This document shows positions 24,798 through 33,900 of a DNA stretch of 64,000 bases, one piece after another. The position numbers and the translations under genes are program-made. Each line of letters begins with the position of its first letter. Position 1 is the first letter of the stretch. The notes below the pieces were generated by a model. The model made no database searches and was not told the origin of the DNA. It worked only from the letters and a program-made list of their open reading frames with translations. Origin of the DNA: DASSKA01 sp963839365 (GTDB taxonomy: Bacteria > Actinomycetota > Actinomycetes > Propionibacteriales > Nocardioidaceae); NCBI GenBank assembly GCA_963839365.1, contig CAWIUT010000010.1, forward strand, positions 124,001 to 188,000, written 5' to 3'.

Positions 24798-26048
24798 TCA
24801 GCTGCCGGAGTTGATCATCCCTGCGCCGACAGTGACGCCGGTCGCCTCGTCGATGAGGATGAATGACCCGGTGGCCCGGTTCTTGGAGTACGGATCACAG
24901 AGGAGCGGGGTGGTCGTGCGCAGCTGAACCCGCCCGATTTCGTTGAGCTCGAGCTCCTTGGCCTCCTGGTCGCGGTGCAGGGTGTTCACGTCCAGGCGGT
25001 ACTGGATGTTCTTCACCAGGGCCCGGCCGGTGCGGGTGGTGTGCTTGATCGCCAGCTTCTGCCGTTCCTTCAGGGGCTGGGGGGTCATCCAGCAGACCAT
25101 CGCGTCGATGTCCTGGCTGGGTTTCGGTGCGTTTTGCGGACGGCAGATCAGGTCGCCGCGGGAGACGTCCAGGTCGTCCTCGAGGCGCACCGTTACCGAC
25201 ATCGGCGGGTAGGCCTCGTCGACCTCCTTGTCGAAGTAGTCGATGCCGGCCACCCTGGAGGTCAGCCCAGAAGGCAGCACCTGCACCTCGTCGCCGGGCT
25301 TGAGCACACCACCGGCGACCTGGCCGGCGTAGCCGCGGTAGTCGTGGAACTCGTCGGACTTGGGCCGGATCACGAACTGCACCGGGAACCGGGCGTCCAC
25401 AAGATCCCGGTCCGAGGCGACGTGCACGTTCTCCAGGTGGTGCATCAGCGACTGCCCGTCGTACCAGTCCATGTTGGTCGAGCGGGTCACCACGTTGTCG
25501 CCCTTGAGCGCGGAGATCGGGATGATCTCCAGGTCCGGGATGTTCAGCTTGGTAGCGAAGGAGGTGAACTCGGCGTGGATCTGGTCGTAGACCTTCTGGT
25601 CGTAGTCGACCAGGTCCATCTTGTTCACCGCGAGCACCAGGTGCGGCACCCGCAGCAGGGACAGCAGCACGGCGTGTCGGCGGGACTGCTCGGTCAGCCC
25701 TTGCCGGGCGTCCACCAGCACCAGGCCGAGGTCGGCGGTGGAGGCGCCGGTGACCATGTTCCGGGTGTACTGCACGTGCCCGGGGGTGTCGGCGATGATG
25801 AACTTGCGCTTCGGGGTCGCGAAGTAGCGATAGGCCACATCAATGGTGATGCCCTGCTCGCGCTCCGAGCGCAGCCCGTCGGTGAGCAGCGCAAGGTCGG
25901 TGTAGTCGTAGCCGCGGTCCCGGCTGGTGGCCTCCACGGAGGTCAGCTGGTCCTCGAAGATCGCCTTGGAGTCCAGCAGCAGCCGACCGATCAGGGTCGA
26001 CTTGCCGTCGTCGACCGAGCCGGCGGTGGCGAATCGGAGCAGGTCCAT
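24798..26048 (-). CDS. cysN: Sulfate adenylyltransferase large (GTPase) subunit CysN
   Basis: The 416-residue GTPase has P-loop G10-S-V-D-D-G-K-S17, DTPGHVQY (G3) and NKMD (G4), followed by EF-Tu-like beta-barrel domains. CysN couples GTP hydrolysis to adenylylation of sulfate by CysD, making APS for assimilation. It begins one base after the cysD stop (TGA-C-ATG), so the pair is a tight operon. No C-terminal APS kinase domain is fused, unlike many actinobacterial CysNC proteins; a cysC-type gene lies separately at 30096-31412. Confidence 0.95.
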   Translation of the reverse strand: MDLLRFATAGSVDDGKSTLIGRLLLDSKAIFEDQLTSVEATSRDRGYDYTDLALLTDGLRSEREQGITIDVAYRYFATPKRKFIIADTPGHVQYTRNMVTGASTADLGLVLVDARQGLTEQSRRHAVLLSLLRVPHLVLAVNKMDLVDYDQKVYDQIHAEFTSFATKLNIPDLEIIPISALKGDNVVTRSTNMDWYDGQSLMHHLENVHVASDRDLVDARFPVQFVIRPKSDEFHDYRGYAGQVAGGVLKPGDEVQVLPSGLTSRVAGIDYFDKEVDEAYPPMSVTVRLEDDLDVSRGDLICRPQNAPKPSQDIDAMVCWMTPQPLKERQKLAIKHTTRTGRALVKNIQYRLDVNTLHRDQEAKELELNEIGRVQLRTTTPLLCDPYSKNRATGSFILIDEATGVTVGAGMINSGS

Positions 26049-26049
26049 G

Positions 26050-26964
26050 TCAGAAGTAGCCCTCTCGCTTGCGGTCCTCCATGGCGGCCTCGGAGAAGCG
26101 GTCGTCACCACGGGTGGCGCCACGCTCGGTCACCCGGGCGATGGCGATCTCTTCGCAGATCTCGTCGACGGTGGTCGCGGTGCTCTCCACGCAGCCGGTC
26201 AGCGTCATGTCCCCGACGGTGCGGAACCGCACCATCTTCTCCTCGACCGTCTCGCCGTCCTTGGGCTGCACGTGCTCCGACTCGGACAACAGCATCCCGT
26301 CCCGGGCGATCACCCGGCGCTTGTGCGCGAAGTAGATCGAGGGGATCTCGAAGCCCTCCTGGCCGATGTAGTGCCAGATGTCCAGCTCGGTCCAGTTGCT
26401 CAGCGGGAAGACCCGCATGTGCTCGCCGCCGTGGATCTTGCCGTTGTAGAGCCGCCACAGCTCCGGCCGCTGGTTCTTCGGGTCCCACTGGCCGAACTCG
26501 TCGCGGTGGGAGTAGACCCGCTCCTTGGCTCGGGCCTTCTCCTCGTCGCGCCGGCCGCCGCCGAACGCCGCAGTGAAGCCCTCCTCCTCGATGGCGTTCA
26601 GCAGGGTGCCGATCTGCAGCCGGTTGCGGGAGGTCTTCCCGTCGTCGACGACGATGCCGTTCGCGATCGCCTCCTCGACGCTGGCGATGATCATCCTCAA
26701 GCCGAGCCGGTTCACCCAGTTGTCCCGGGTCTCGACCACCTCGGGGAAGTCGTAGCCGGTGTCGACCTGCATCACCGGGAACGGGATCTTGGCCGGGTAG
26801 AAGGCCTTCTCCGCCAGCCGCAGCATGGTGATCGAGTCCTTGCCGCCGGAGAACAGCAGCACCGGCTTCTCGAACTCCGCGGCGACCTCGCGGAAGATGT
26901 GGATCGACTCCGCCTCCAGCTCGTCGAGCTGGGACATGCGGTAGTCCGCGTGGGTTGTGGCCAT
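26050..26964 (-). CDS. cysD: Sulfate adenylyltransferase small subunit CysD
   Basis: The 304-residue protein is an ATP-pyrophosphatase with the PP-loop S39-G-G-K-D-S44 (LLFSGGKDSITML), FGGGRRDEEKARAKER and NWTELDIWHYI, all typical CysD motifs. With CysN it makes adenosine 5'-phosphosulfate from ATP and sulfate. The ATG at 26962-26964 starts the MATTHADYRMSQLDELE segment; GAGAGG upstream is a plausible ribosome site. It lies divergent from the small membrane protein gene at 27085, so a promoter is expected in the 120-nt spacer. No operator was identified there. Confidence 0.95.
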   Translation of the reverse strand: MATTHADYRMSQLDELEAESIHIFREVAAEFEKPVLLFSGGKDSITMLRLAEKAFYPAKIPFPVMQVDTGYDFPEVVETRDNWVNRLGLRMIIASVEEAIANGIVVDDGKTSRNRLQIGTLLNAIEEEGFTAAFGGGRRDEEKARAKERVYSHRDEFGQWDPKNQRPELWRLYNGKIHGGEHMRVFPLSNWTELDIWHYIGQEGFEIPSIYFAHKRRVIARDGMLLSESEHVQPKDGETVEEKMVRFRTVGDMTLTGCVESTATTVDEICEEIAIARVTERGATRGDDRFSEAAMEDRKREGYF

Positions 26965-27084
26965 CGTGTAGGTCAAACCTCTCGTCGGGGATCGCAGGTC
27001 ATGGTACCGGGCACCCCCGCTGGCCCGGCAATTCGACCGCCTCGGTCTCTGGCTAGGCCAATCGTTGTCCGGGTACCTTGAACC

Positions 27085-27423
27085 GTGATTGCCGGGCTGC
27101 TGCTCCTGCTGCTGGTCGCGCTCGCCGCCACAAGTGACCGGACCGGAGCCCGCGGGGCGGTCGGGCTCGCGGTGGTCTCGGTGCTCTGGCTGGTCTTCAA
27201 CGGACCGATGGAGGGCGCCGTCCTGCTCAGCTTCGGCAGAGCGCACGGGCTCACCGTGGCTGACCTGGTCGGCCTCCTGGGACTCGGGATCGCCGGGTGC
27301 CGGTTCGCCTCGACCCCGGAAGGGGCCCGATGGCTGGGCAAGCTGCGGCGGCGCCGTGCGATCGCCGTACTGGTGGCTCGGACCAAGGGCCTGGTGGCTC
27401 GTGCCCGGCGGCGGCTGAGGTAG
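27085..27423 (+). CDS. Small membrane protein of unknown function
   Basis: A 112-residue protein starting with GTG. It has two or three hydrophobic helices (IAGLLLLLLVALAA; VGLAVVSVLWLVFNGPMEGAVLL; LVGLLGLGIAG) and a basic, arginine-rich C-terminal tail. The start is chosen because the hydrophobic region begins directly after it. No family was recognised. It is divergent from cysD and next to a DUF222/HNH pseudogene. Moderate confidence because codon use and hydrophobic pattern look real, but no homologue is recalled. Confidence 0.55.
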   Translation: MIAGLLLLLLVALAATSDRTGARGAVGLAVVSVLWLVFNGPMEGAVLLSFGRAHGLTVADLVGLLGLGIAGCRFASTPEGARWLGKLRRRRAIAVLVARTKGLVARARRRLR

Positions 27424-27559
27424 CAGCGGTCGGGCACGGCGCGGCCGACCTGGGCCCCTTGCCGATGGCGCGGGAGGGTGAGACCTACTGCCCGCCCGGC
27501 AGGCCATGACCACGGCCGGAGGCCAGATTTCTGTCGGTGGCGTCCGAGATGCTGCCGCC

Positions 27560-28881
27560 ATGGCGATATTCACCGACGAGCTCTCCTCGGTCGACCGTCA
27601 CCGGGTGGCGTCGCGGCTGGTCGAGGACGCCCGGGAGCGAGTCAACCTCGCGGCGTCGGTGCCGGCCTCGGGTCTGGAGGACGCCGAGCTGGAGCGGTTG
27701 CTCACCGGTCTGACCGGACTGGAGGCGCAGACGGCGGCGCTCCGGATGGACCTGCTGGGCGAGTCCGAGCGGCGGCAGATCGCGAAGCGGGAGGGACTTG
27801 CCGATACCGCTGCGTGGGCGGCCCGGTTGACCGGACCACGCGTGCGGTGATGTCGGGCGGGCTGTGGTTCGCCCGGCTCCTCGGGGAGCGGTACGCCAGC
27901 ACCCGCCGGTCGTTCGCCACCGGGCGGATCAACGAGAAGCAGATGAAGGTGATCGTCCGCGCCGCCCAGAAGATGCCCGCCGCGGTCACCGACGAGCAGC
28001 GGGCCCATGCCGAGGCCGGTCTGGTCGCCAAGGCGGAGGCTGGGATGGCCGCGGACCGGCTGCGGCACGCCGCCCGGCGGATGCTCGAGGCCGTCGACAA
28101 GGAGATGGCCGACAAGTCCGAGGCCGAACAGCTCGAAGAGGAGGAGAAGCGCGCGGAGCGAGAGACCTGGCTGACCATGCACGACAACGGCGACGGCACC
28201 TACTCCGGCAAGTTCGTCATCCCCGAGCTGCACGCCAAGCTGCTTCGCACCGCGTTGGAACGGTTGTCCGCGCCACGCAGATGGAACAGGAACAAGGCCG
28301 GGCAGCCGGTGGTCGACGACACCCTGCCCGGGGAAGGGCCCGGGTTGAACTTCACCGAGCGGCTCGGCGCCGCCTTCTGCGAGCTGCTCGAGCATCTGCC
28401 CAGCGACGGGCACGGCAACGTCGGCGCGACGCTGCTGGTCACCATCCCGCTGCAGCACCTCCAGGACGGGCTGGGCGCCGCTCACCTCGACACCGGCGTC
28501 AGTGTCTCGCCCGACAACGCCCGGCGTCTGGCCTGCGGTGCCGGGATCGTGCCAGCGGTGCTGGGCGGGCGCTCGGAACCGCTCGACGTGGGCCGCGAGC
28601 AACGGCTGCACACCCTCGCGATGCGGCGAGCGCTCGCGCTGCAGCACGACACCTGCGCGGCCGAGGGCTGCGACCGGCCGTTCGCCTGGTGCGAGATCCA
28701 CCATCCCGATCCCTGGGCCAACGGCGGGAAGACCAGCCTCGGGAACGGCATCCCTCTGTGCGGTTGGCATCACCACCGCGCCCACGACTCCGACTACCGA
28801 GTCAAGCGCCGCGACACCGGCGAGGTCAGGTTCCGGCGCAAGCGGCCCCGATCCCGCTGGCAGGCCAGCCAGGCCGCCTGA
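27560..28881 (+). pseudogene. DUF222/HNH endonuclease gene, broken by a single-base frameshift
   Basis: The first frame (27560-27850) gives the DUF222 start FTDELSSVDRHRVASRL and stops soon after AAWAARLTGPRVR. The second frame continues with TTRAVMSGGLWFARLLGERY, exactly where an intact protein would read LTG-TTRAVMSGG. This implies loss of one base near 27830-27837 (GGACCACG). The downstream part is full length: long helical DUF222 and a C-terminal HNH domain (CAAEGC...CEIHHPDPWANGG...LCGWHHHRAH). Such 13E12-like repeat-family proteins are common in actinomycetes. It may be a real mutation or a sequencing error. Confidence 0.82.
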
Positions 28882-29154
28882 GCTCGGAGGTCGACAATGC
28901 CGCTCCGCTCCATCGCGCGTTCGCGGACCTGCCCCTGGTGCGCTGGCCCGCGGGCAACGCCTTGGCGAGCCCGCCCCTTCCGGTGGCGCTGCGCGCACCC
29001 AAGTGCGCGGCACGGCAGACGGTTTCGGTCAGTCCGCGCAGCGAATCGTTGGCCGGCCCCGCGGACCGGCCACTTCTGCGGCTGCCGGGTGGGAGCCCCA
29101 GCACACCGCGCGTTTAGATGCGCGCGGCGGGGTCGCCCTCCGGCGTACTGCCGC

Positions 29155-30099
29155 TCAGTCGCGGGACGGCGGCTCGTGCGAGCCGCCGAGCGGGTCGGGC
29201 AGGTTCTCGAAGGCGGGCAGCCCGCGGGACTGCCGCACGAAACCCCAGGCCACCGGCCCGATGATCAGCAGCGCGGCGCCGATCACCAGCACCGCGCCGG
29301 CCGACAGCCCGAGCATCTTCATCCCGGTCAGCGCCAGCACGATCACGATGCCGCGGCGGATCACCGACTGCGGCACCCAGTTCGCCAGCCGGGCGCCGAG
29401 GAAGGTGCCCGGGGTGGAACCGATGATCAGCGGGATCAGCACCGCCCACTGCACCCCGTCGACGAGCACGTGGCTGATCGCCGCCGAGATCACCAGCGGC
29501 ACCGCCTGCAGCAGGTCGGTGCCGACCAGCCGGACCGCGGACAGCGTGGGGTAGAGCAGCAGCAGCGACACCATCATCAGCGAGCCCGCGCCCACCGAGG
29601 TGATGCCGACCAGAAGGCCGCCGACGATGCCGATCGCGAGCGTGATGCCCGGCTTGACCCTCGGCTCCTCGGTGGAGAGCTCCTCGCCGGAGGTGACGGT
29701 GCGCAGCTGCAGGTACATCTTCACTGAGTAGGTGAGCGAGGTGAGGATCAGTGCCGCGCCGATGGCCAGCTGCACGAACCGCTCCTGCTGCGCCGAGGGG
29801 CCCATCGCCTTGATGATGAACGCGCCGGCGAACGCGGTCGGCACCGAGCCGATCACCAGCCACATCGCCAGCTTCACGTTCGGCGAGCCCTCCCTCCAGT
29901 GCACCGCCGCGCCCACCGGCCGGCTCACCGCGGCCGAGACAAGGTCGTTGGAGACCGCGGCGGTCGGGTTCACGCCCAGGAAGATCAGCGCCGGGGTCAT
30001 CAGCGCGCCACCGCCCATCCCGGTCAGCCCGACCACGATGCCCACCCCGAAGCTGACCACCAGCACCGACAGGGCGGAGGTGGTGAGAAGGTCGCTCAC
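29155..30099 (-). CDS. TauE/SafE-type membrane exporter
   Basis: The 314-residue protein has about eight transmembrane helices and the glycine-rich family motifs VGLTGMGGGALMTPALIFLG and GGLLVGITSVGAGSLMMVSLLLLYP. TauE/SafE proteins export sulfite or organosulfonates, or import them. The GTG start overlaps the stop of the APS kinase gene by 4 nt (GTGA), so it is co-transcribed with sulfate activation and probably handles sulfite or sulfate (inference). The C-terminus ends in a short hydrophilic tail. Confidence 0.88.
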   Translation of the reverse strand: MSDLLTTSALSVLVVSFGVGIVVGLTGMGGGALMTPALIFLGVNPTAAVSNDLVSAAVSRPVGAAVHWREGSPNVKLAMWLVIGSVPTAFAGAFIIKAMGPSAQQERFVQLAIGAALILTSLTYSVKMYLQLRTVTSGEELSTEEPRVKPGITLAIGIVGGLLVGITSVGAGSLMMVSLLLLYPTLSAVRLVGTDLLQAVPLVISAAISHVLVDGVQWAVLIPLIIGSTPGTFLGARLANWVPQSVIRRGIVIVLALTGMKMLGLSAGAVLVIGAALLIIGPVAWGFVRQSRGLPAFENLPDPLGGSHEPPSRD

Positions 30100-31412
30100 C
30101 GGGTCAGCCACCCGCCGTCGGACAGTACCGCCAGCACCTCCTCGAGCACCGCCTCGATGCTGCGGCCGGTGGTGTCCACTCGGACGGTGGCGTCCTCGGG
30201 CTCCTCGTAGGGGGAGGAGATGCCGGTGAACTCCGGGATCTGCCCGGCTCGCGCCTTCGCGTAGAGGCCCTTGCGGTCCCGGCGCTCGCACTCGGCCAGC
30301 GGGGTGGCCACGTGCACCAGGACGAACGCGCCGCCGGCGTCCTCGACCATCTGCCGGACCAGCTTGCGGGTGGCGTCGAACGGGGCGATCGGGGAGCAGA
30401 TCGCCAGTCCGCCGTGCCGGGCGATCTCGGCGGCGACCCAGCCGATCCGGGCGATGTTGGTCTCCCGGTCCTCCTTGGAGAAGGTCAGCCCCTTGGACAG
30501 GTGCCGGCGCACCACGTCGCCGTCCAGGCTGGTCACCGTCCGGTCGCCGCGCTCCAGGACCACGTCGAGCAGCGCGCGGGCGAGGGTGGACTTGCCCGAG
30601 CCGGAAAGCCCGGTGAAGAACACCACCAGGCCCTGCTCGCTCCTATGCCCGCGGCCGAGCGCTTGCTGTACGTCGTGCGGCAGGGTGCCCTCGCCGGTGA
30701 CCTCCAGCACCGGGCCGGGCGCGTACCCGGCCAGCACCCGCTTCCGCAGCTCGGTGTCCTTGCGGGCGGCCCCCGGGCCCTCGGCGCGCGCGGCCAGCGG
30801 CAAGGCGGCCACGCCGGCGTTGTCGAGGTGCCTGGCGGCGACCAGGGTGGCGCGGATCAGCGCCGGGGCGTCGAGAGGCTGCCCGTCGTTCGTGTGCGGG
30901 GTGCCGTGACCGGCCAGGACGAGCAGCAGCACCGGGCCGTCGCCGGCCTCCTTGCGGACCCGGTCCAGGCTGTCCTCGGACAGCGGGCCGGCGACCGGCA
31001 CGGTCAGCGTGGTCGCGTCGTACCGCTCCTTGACCTGGGCCGGGGTCAGGTAGAGCCGCCGGAACGCGCCGAACTCGTGGTGCGCCAGCGGCTGCACCGG
31101 GCCCTGGATGCCGGTCTGGTCGCCGTCGGTCATTTCGTACGTCGACTCCACGGTGACCCGCGCCAGCGGCACCCCCTCCGGGTCCACCAGCTCCAGCGAG
31201 CCGGTGTCCCGGGCCGCCGCGGCGACCACCGTCGGCACGCGCAGGGTGAGCAGGCCGCCCGGGCCCTCGAAGCCACGCAGCCCGAGCGCGCCGTGCGTGA
31301 GCAGCTCCAGGTCGTCCAGCTCGCGGGGGGTGGGGCAGTGCTGCATCGCAGGCGGCTCGGGGGGCGGCGCGGGGGGCTGCGCGGGGCGCTGCCTTGGGCT
31401 CTGCTCAGGCAT
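30096..31412 (-). CDS. cysC: Adenylylsulfate kinase with N-terminal sulfurylase-like domain
   Basis: The 438-residue protein has a C-terminal APS kinase domain with Walker A G268-L-S-G-S-G-K-S-T276, SLDGDVVRRHLSKGLTFSKEDRETNIARIG and ISSPYEEPEDATVRVDT, all usual. It phosphorylates APS to PAPS. Residues about 30-250 look like an ATP-sulfurylase-type region (PUA-like LELLTHGALGLRGFEGPGG, then AGHGTPHTNDGQP), in which the catalytic QxRNPxHxAH motif is not seen, so it is probably inactive or regulatory. The N-terminus is Pro/Gln-rich. ATG 31412 is chosen; in-frame GTG and TTG codons lie up to 18 nt upstream. It is coupled to the exporter gene downstream. Confidence 0.9.
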   Translation of the reverse strand: MPEQSPRQRPAQPPAPPPEPPAMQHCPTPRELDDLELLTHGALGLRGFEGPGGLLTLRVPTVVAAAARDTGSLELVDPEGVPLARVTVESTYEMTDGDQTGIQGPVQPLAHHEFGAFRRLYLTPAQVKERYDATTLTVPVAGPLSEDSLDRVRKEAGDGPVLLLVLAGHGTPHTNDGQPLDAPALIRATLVAARHLDNAGVAALPLAARAEGPGAARKDTELRKRVLAGYAPGPVLEVTGEGTLPHDVQQALGRGHRSEQGLVVFFTGLSGSGKSTLARALLDVVLERGDRTVTSLDGDVVRRHLSKGLTFSKEDRETNIARIGWVAAEIARHGGLAICSPIAPFDATRKLVRQMVEDAGGAFVLVHVATPLAECERRDRKGLYAKARAGQIPEFTGISSPYEEPEDATVRVDTTGRSIEAVLEEVLAVLSDGGWLTR

Positions 31413-31496
31413 CTGGTAATAGTGCACCAATCAAGTAGGGATTGCCCACCCGGGGCGCGGGCCGAGCGGCCCCGGTGGCTGCGTAGGGTGCCGAGT

Positions 31497-32453
31497 ATGT
31501 CGGCACCCGTGGTTGCAGAGATCGTCCGCTCCGGCTTCGTGGAGGGCCACCACTACGGCTCGCTGGTCGCCCTGGAGAAGGACGGCAGCGTGGCGTTCGC
31601 GGTCGGCGACGTCGAGTCGCAGATCCTGCCGCGCTCCTGCAACAAGCCGATCCAGGCGCTCGGGATGGTGCGCGCCGGGCTGCCGCTGGAGGGGGAGCTG
31701 CTCGCGCTCGCGGCCGCGTCGCACTCGGGGGAGCAGTTCCAGCTCGAGGCCGTGCTGACGATCCTGCACGGCGCGGGACTGTCCGAGGTGGACTTGCAGA
31801 CCCCGCCGGACTACCCGATGGACGACGCGACCAAGGAGGAGTGGATCCGCGAGGGCCACTTCAAGACCTCCCTGGCGATGAACTGCTCCGGCAAGCACGC
31901 CTCGATGCTGGCGACCTGCGCCGCGAACGGCTGGGACACCGCGTCGTACCTCGAGCCCGAGCACCCGCTCCAGGTGGTCATCAAGGAGACCTTCTCCGAG
32001 CTGACCGGGGAGCCGGTCAAGACCGCGGCGGTCGACGGCTGCGGGGCGCCGCTGCTGTCGACCTCGCTGACCGGGCTGGCGCGGGCGTTCCGGACCATGG
32101 CCACCGCCCAGGACGGCGGCGAGGCCAAGGTCGCGACCGCGATCCGGCAGCACCCGGAGTACACCTCCGGCAGCACCCGCGACGAGCGTGCCCTGATCAC
32201 CGCCATCCCGGGCGCGATCGCCAAGGCCGGCGCGGAGTCCTGCTACGCGGTCGGGCTGGCCGACGGCCGGGCGGTCGCGCTGAAGACCGACGACGGCGCG
32301 GCCCGGGTCCGGCCGGTGCTGATGGCCGCCGTGCTCGAGCGGCTCGGTGTGCTCGACGAGCCGGGTGTGGACGCCGAGGCGGTCCGGGCGACCGGGCGGC
32401 ACGTGCTGCTCGGTGGGGGGCGGCCGGTCGGAGAGATCCGCGCATGCTTCTGA
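31497..32453 (+). CDS. L-asparaginase II-type protein
   Basis: The 318-residue protein resembles the Rhizobium etli AnsA-type (asparaginase II) family. Motifs include ESQILPRSCNKPIQAL, AAASHSGEQFQLEAV, AMNCSGKHASMLATC and VDGCGAPLLSTSLTGLARAF, where S and the C-S-G-K-H region form the zinc/active site of this family. It would hydrolyse asparagine to aspartate and ammonia, although relatives may have other substrates. The ATG at 31497 is the first in the conserved region. It is divergent from cysC and followed by the hbhA-like block. Confidence 0.85.
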   Translation: MSAPVVAEIVRSGFVEGHHYGSLVALEKDGSVAFAVGDVESQILPRSCNKPIQALGMVRAGLPLEGELLALAAASHSGEQFQLEAVLTILHGAGLSEVDLQTPPDYPMDDATKEEWIREGHFKTSLAMNCSGKHASMLATCAANGWDTASYLEPEHPLQVVIKETFSELTGEPVKTAAVDGCGAPLLSTSLTGLARAFRTMATAQDGGEAKVATAIRQHPEYTSGSTRDERALITAIPGAIAKAGAESCYAVGLADGRAVALKTDDGAARVRPVLMAAVLERLGVLDEPGVDAEAVRATGRHVLLGGGRPVGEIRACF

Positions 32454-32571
32454 AACTTGCCAGTAGCCTCGCGGCTCCCAGGTGAGTCTCCTCCTGCTCT
32501 ACAAGTGAATTGTGCACCAGGTCACCCGTCGAGACCTTGTGTTTGCTTGCAAGAGTTAGCACCATGGAGGC

Positions 32572-32997
32572 ATGGCACGGACCAGAGTCGGCAGGACAGT
32601 CGAGAACCTCGGCGACTACCTGCGTGAGCAGCGGCTGGCCGCCAGCCTGTCGCTGCGGCAGCTGGCCGACCAGACCGGCGTGTCCAACCCCTACCTCTCG
32701 CAGATCGAGCGGGGGCTGCGCCGGCCGTCCGCGGAGGTGCTGCAGCAGCTGGCCAAGGCGCTGCGGATCTCGGCGGAGACCCTTTACGTACGCGCCGGGA
32801 TCCTCAACGCCGAGGACGAGGAGACCAGGTCCGTGGAGCTGGCCATCCTCGCCGACAGCGGTCTGACCGAGCGTCAGAAGCAGTCACTGGTCGACGTGTA
32901 CACCTCGTTCCGCAGCGCGAACGCCGCAGCCGGGTTTCGCGCCGACCCGCGGGACGCGCAGCCAGGACCCGACACCGAAGGAGAATCCCATGGCTAA
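32572..32997 (+). CDS. XRE-type regulator, Rv0474-like
   Basis: The 141-residue protein has a Cro/C1 HTH at about residues 12-66 (LGDYLREQRLAASLSLRQLADQTGVSNPYLSQIERG) and a helical C-terminal extension (LTERQKQSLVDVYTSF). Its place directly upstream of an HBHA-like gene and then a DUF2516 gene is the order Rv0474-Rv0475-Rv0476 of Mycobacterium tuberculosis. Its stop overlaps the next start by 8 nt. It probably regulates this locus. A small inverted repeat (TTGCTTGCAA) lies about 40 nt before the start, a candidate site. Confidence 0.88.
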   Translation: MARTRVGRTVENLGDYLREQRLAASLSLRQLADQTGVSNPYLSQIERGLRRPSAEVLQQLAKALRISAETLYVRAGILNAEDEETRSVELAILADSGLTERQKQSLVDVYTSFRSANAAAGFRADPRDAQPGPDTEGESHG

Positions 32998-33517
32998 GAC
33001 CAAGATGGACGCTACGACCCCGCTGTACGCGATGGTGGGAGCCGGGGACCTCGCGGTCTCGCTCGCGCGCACCGCGGCCGCCGACGTGCAGAGCCGGCTC
33101 GCCAAGATCGAGCTGCCCCGCATCGACGTGCGCAACGTCGACCTGCGCCGCGCCGCCACCGACGCGCAGGCGCGGCTGAGCCAGGAGCCGGCCGTGGTGC
33201 TCGGCCAGATCGACGAGCTCGCTGACCGCGGCAAGACCCTGGTCGGCCGGATCCGCGGCCAGCAGGCGACCCGGACCACCGCGCAGGCGGCCCGGACCAC
33301 CGCGGCGAAGGCGAAGACCGCCAAGACCCAGACCGAGAAGGCCGCCTCGGAGCAGGCCTCGACGACCAAGCAGTCCGCGAAGCGGGCCTCCACGTCGGCG
33401 AGGAAGACTGCCTCCACCGCCAAGCGGAACGCGAAGGCCACCGGCACCTCGGCCCGCAAGACCGCCTCGGCGGCCTCCAAGGCGGCCGAGGACGCCGCCT
33501 CCAAGGTCGGCGACTGA
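32990..33517 (+). CDS. Heparin-binding haemagglutinin (HBHA)-like protein
   Basis: The 175-residue protein has a helical, coiled-coil-prone core (LYAMVGAGDLAVSLARTAAADVQSRLAKIELPRIDVRN) and a long Lys/Ala/Thr/Ser-rich tail (from about residue 95) built of TAKxxAKxT-like units, as in mycobacterial HBHA. HBHA is a surface adhesin that binds heparan sulfate and also acts in lipid-body and membrane processes. Outside mycobacteria the role is unknown. A GAAGGAG ribosome site precedes the ATG. It overlaps the upstream regulator gene by 8 nt. Confidence 0.82.
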   Translation: MAKTKMDATTPLYAMVGAGDLAVSLARTAAADVQSRLAKIELPRIDVRNVDLRRAATDAQARLSQEPAVVLGQIDELADRGKTLVGRIRGQQATRTTAQAARTTAAKAKTAKTQTEKAASEQASTTKQSAKRASTSARKTASTAKRNAKATGTSARKTASAASKAAEDAASKVGD

Positions 33518-33529
33518 CCTCTCGCGCGC

Positions 33530-33560
33530 AACGGCCGTCTCCTCGTGGGGGCGGCCGTTT
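33530..33560. terminator. Hairpin terminator after the HBHA-like gene
   Basis: An 8-bp stem AACGGCCG / CGGCCGTT, with additional inner pairing (CTCC/GGGG) and a following TT. It begins 13 nt after the hbhA-like stop. The next gene probably has its own promoter or depends on read-through. Confidence 0.65.
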
Positions 33561-33586
33561 CGCGTCCGAGCCGGTAGGCTGGCGAC

Positions 33587-33871
33587 GTGTTCAGCGTCTT
33601 CGCCCTGCAGAGCGGCATCCTGATGGTCGTCACCCTGGCCGTCTTCGTGCTCCAGGCGTGGGCGTTCATCGACGCGGTCTCCCGCAAGCCGGGCGAGTTC
33701 GAGGCCGGCAACAAGATGACCAAGCCGGCCTGGCTGATCATCCTCGGGCTGGCCCTGGCCGCCCACCTGCTGATCTGGAGCCCGATCAGCCTGCTGAACA
33801 TCGCCGGCACCATCGCCGCGATCGTGTACCTGGTCGATGTGCGCCCAGTGCTCCGCTCGCTGCGTCGCTGA
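33587..33871 (+). CDS. DUF2516 family small membrane protein
   Basis: The 94-residue protein has three hydrophobic helices (QSGILMVVTLAVFVLQAWAFIDAV; PAWLIILGLALAAHLLIW; NIAGTIAAIVYLVDVRPVL). The FIDAVSRKPGEFEAGNKMTKPAWL segment is characteristic of DUF2516. It is the third gene in the conserved Rv0474-Rv0476-like order, which strongly supports the call. The start is GTG at 33587. Function unknown. Confidence 0.85.
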   Translation: MFSVFALQSGILMVVTLAVFVLQAWAFIDAVSRKPGEFEAGNKMTKPAWLIILGLALAAHLLIWSPISLLNIAGTIAAIVYLVDVRPVLRSLRR

Positions 33872-33900
33872 CACGGACGGGTCGGCTTCTCGGCCCGGGG

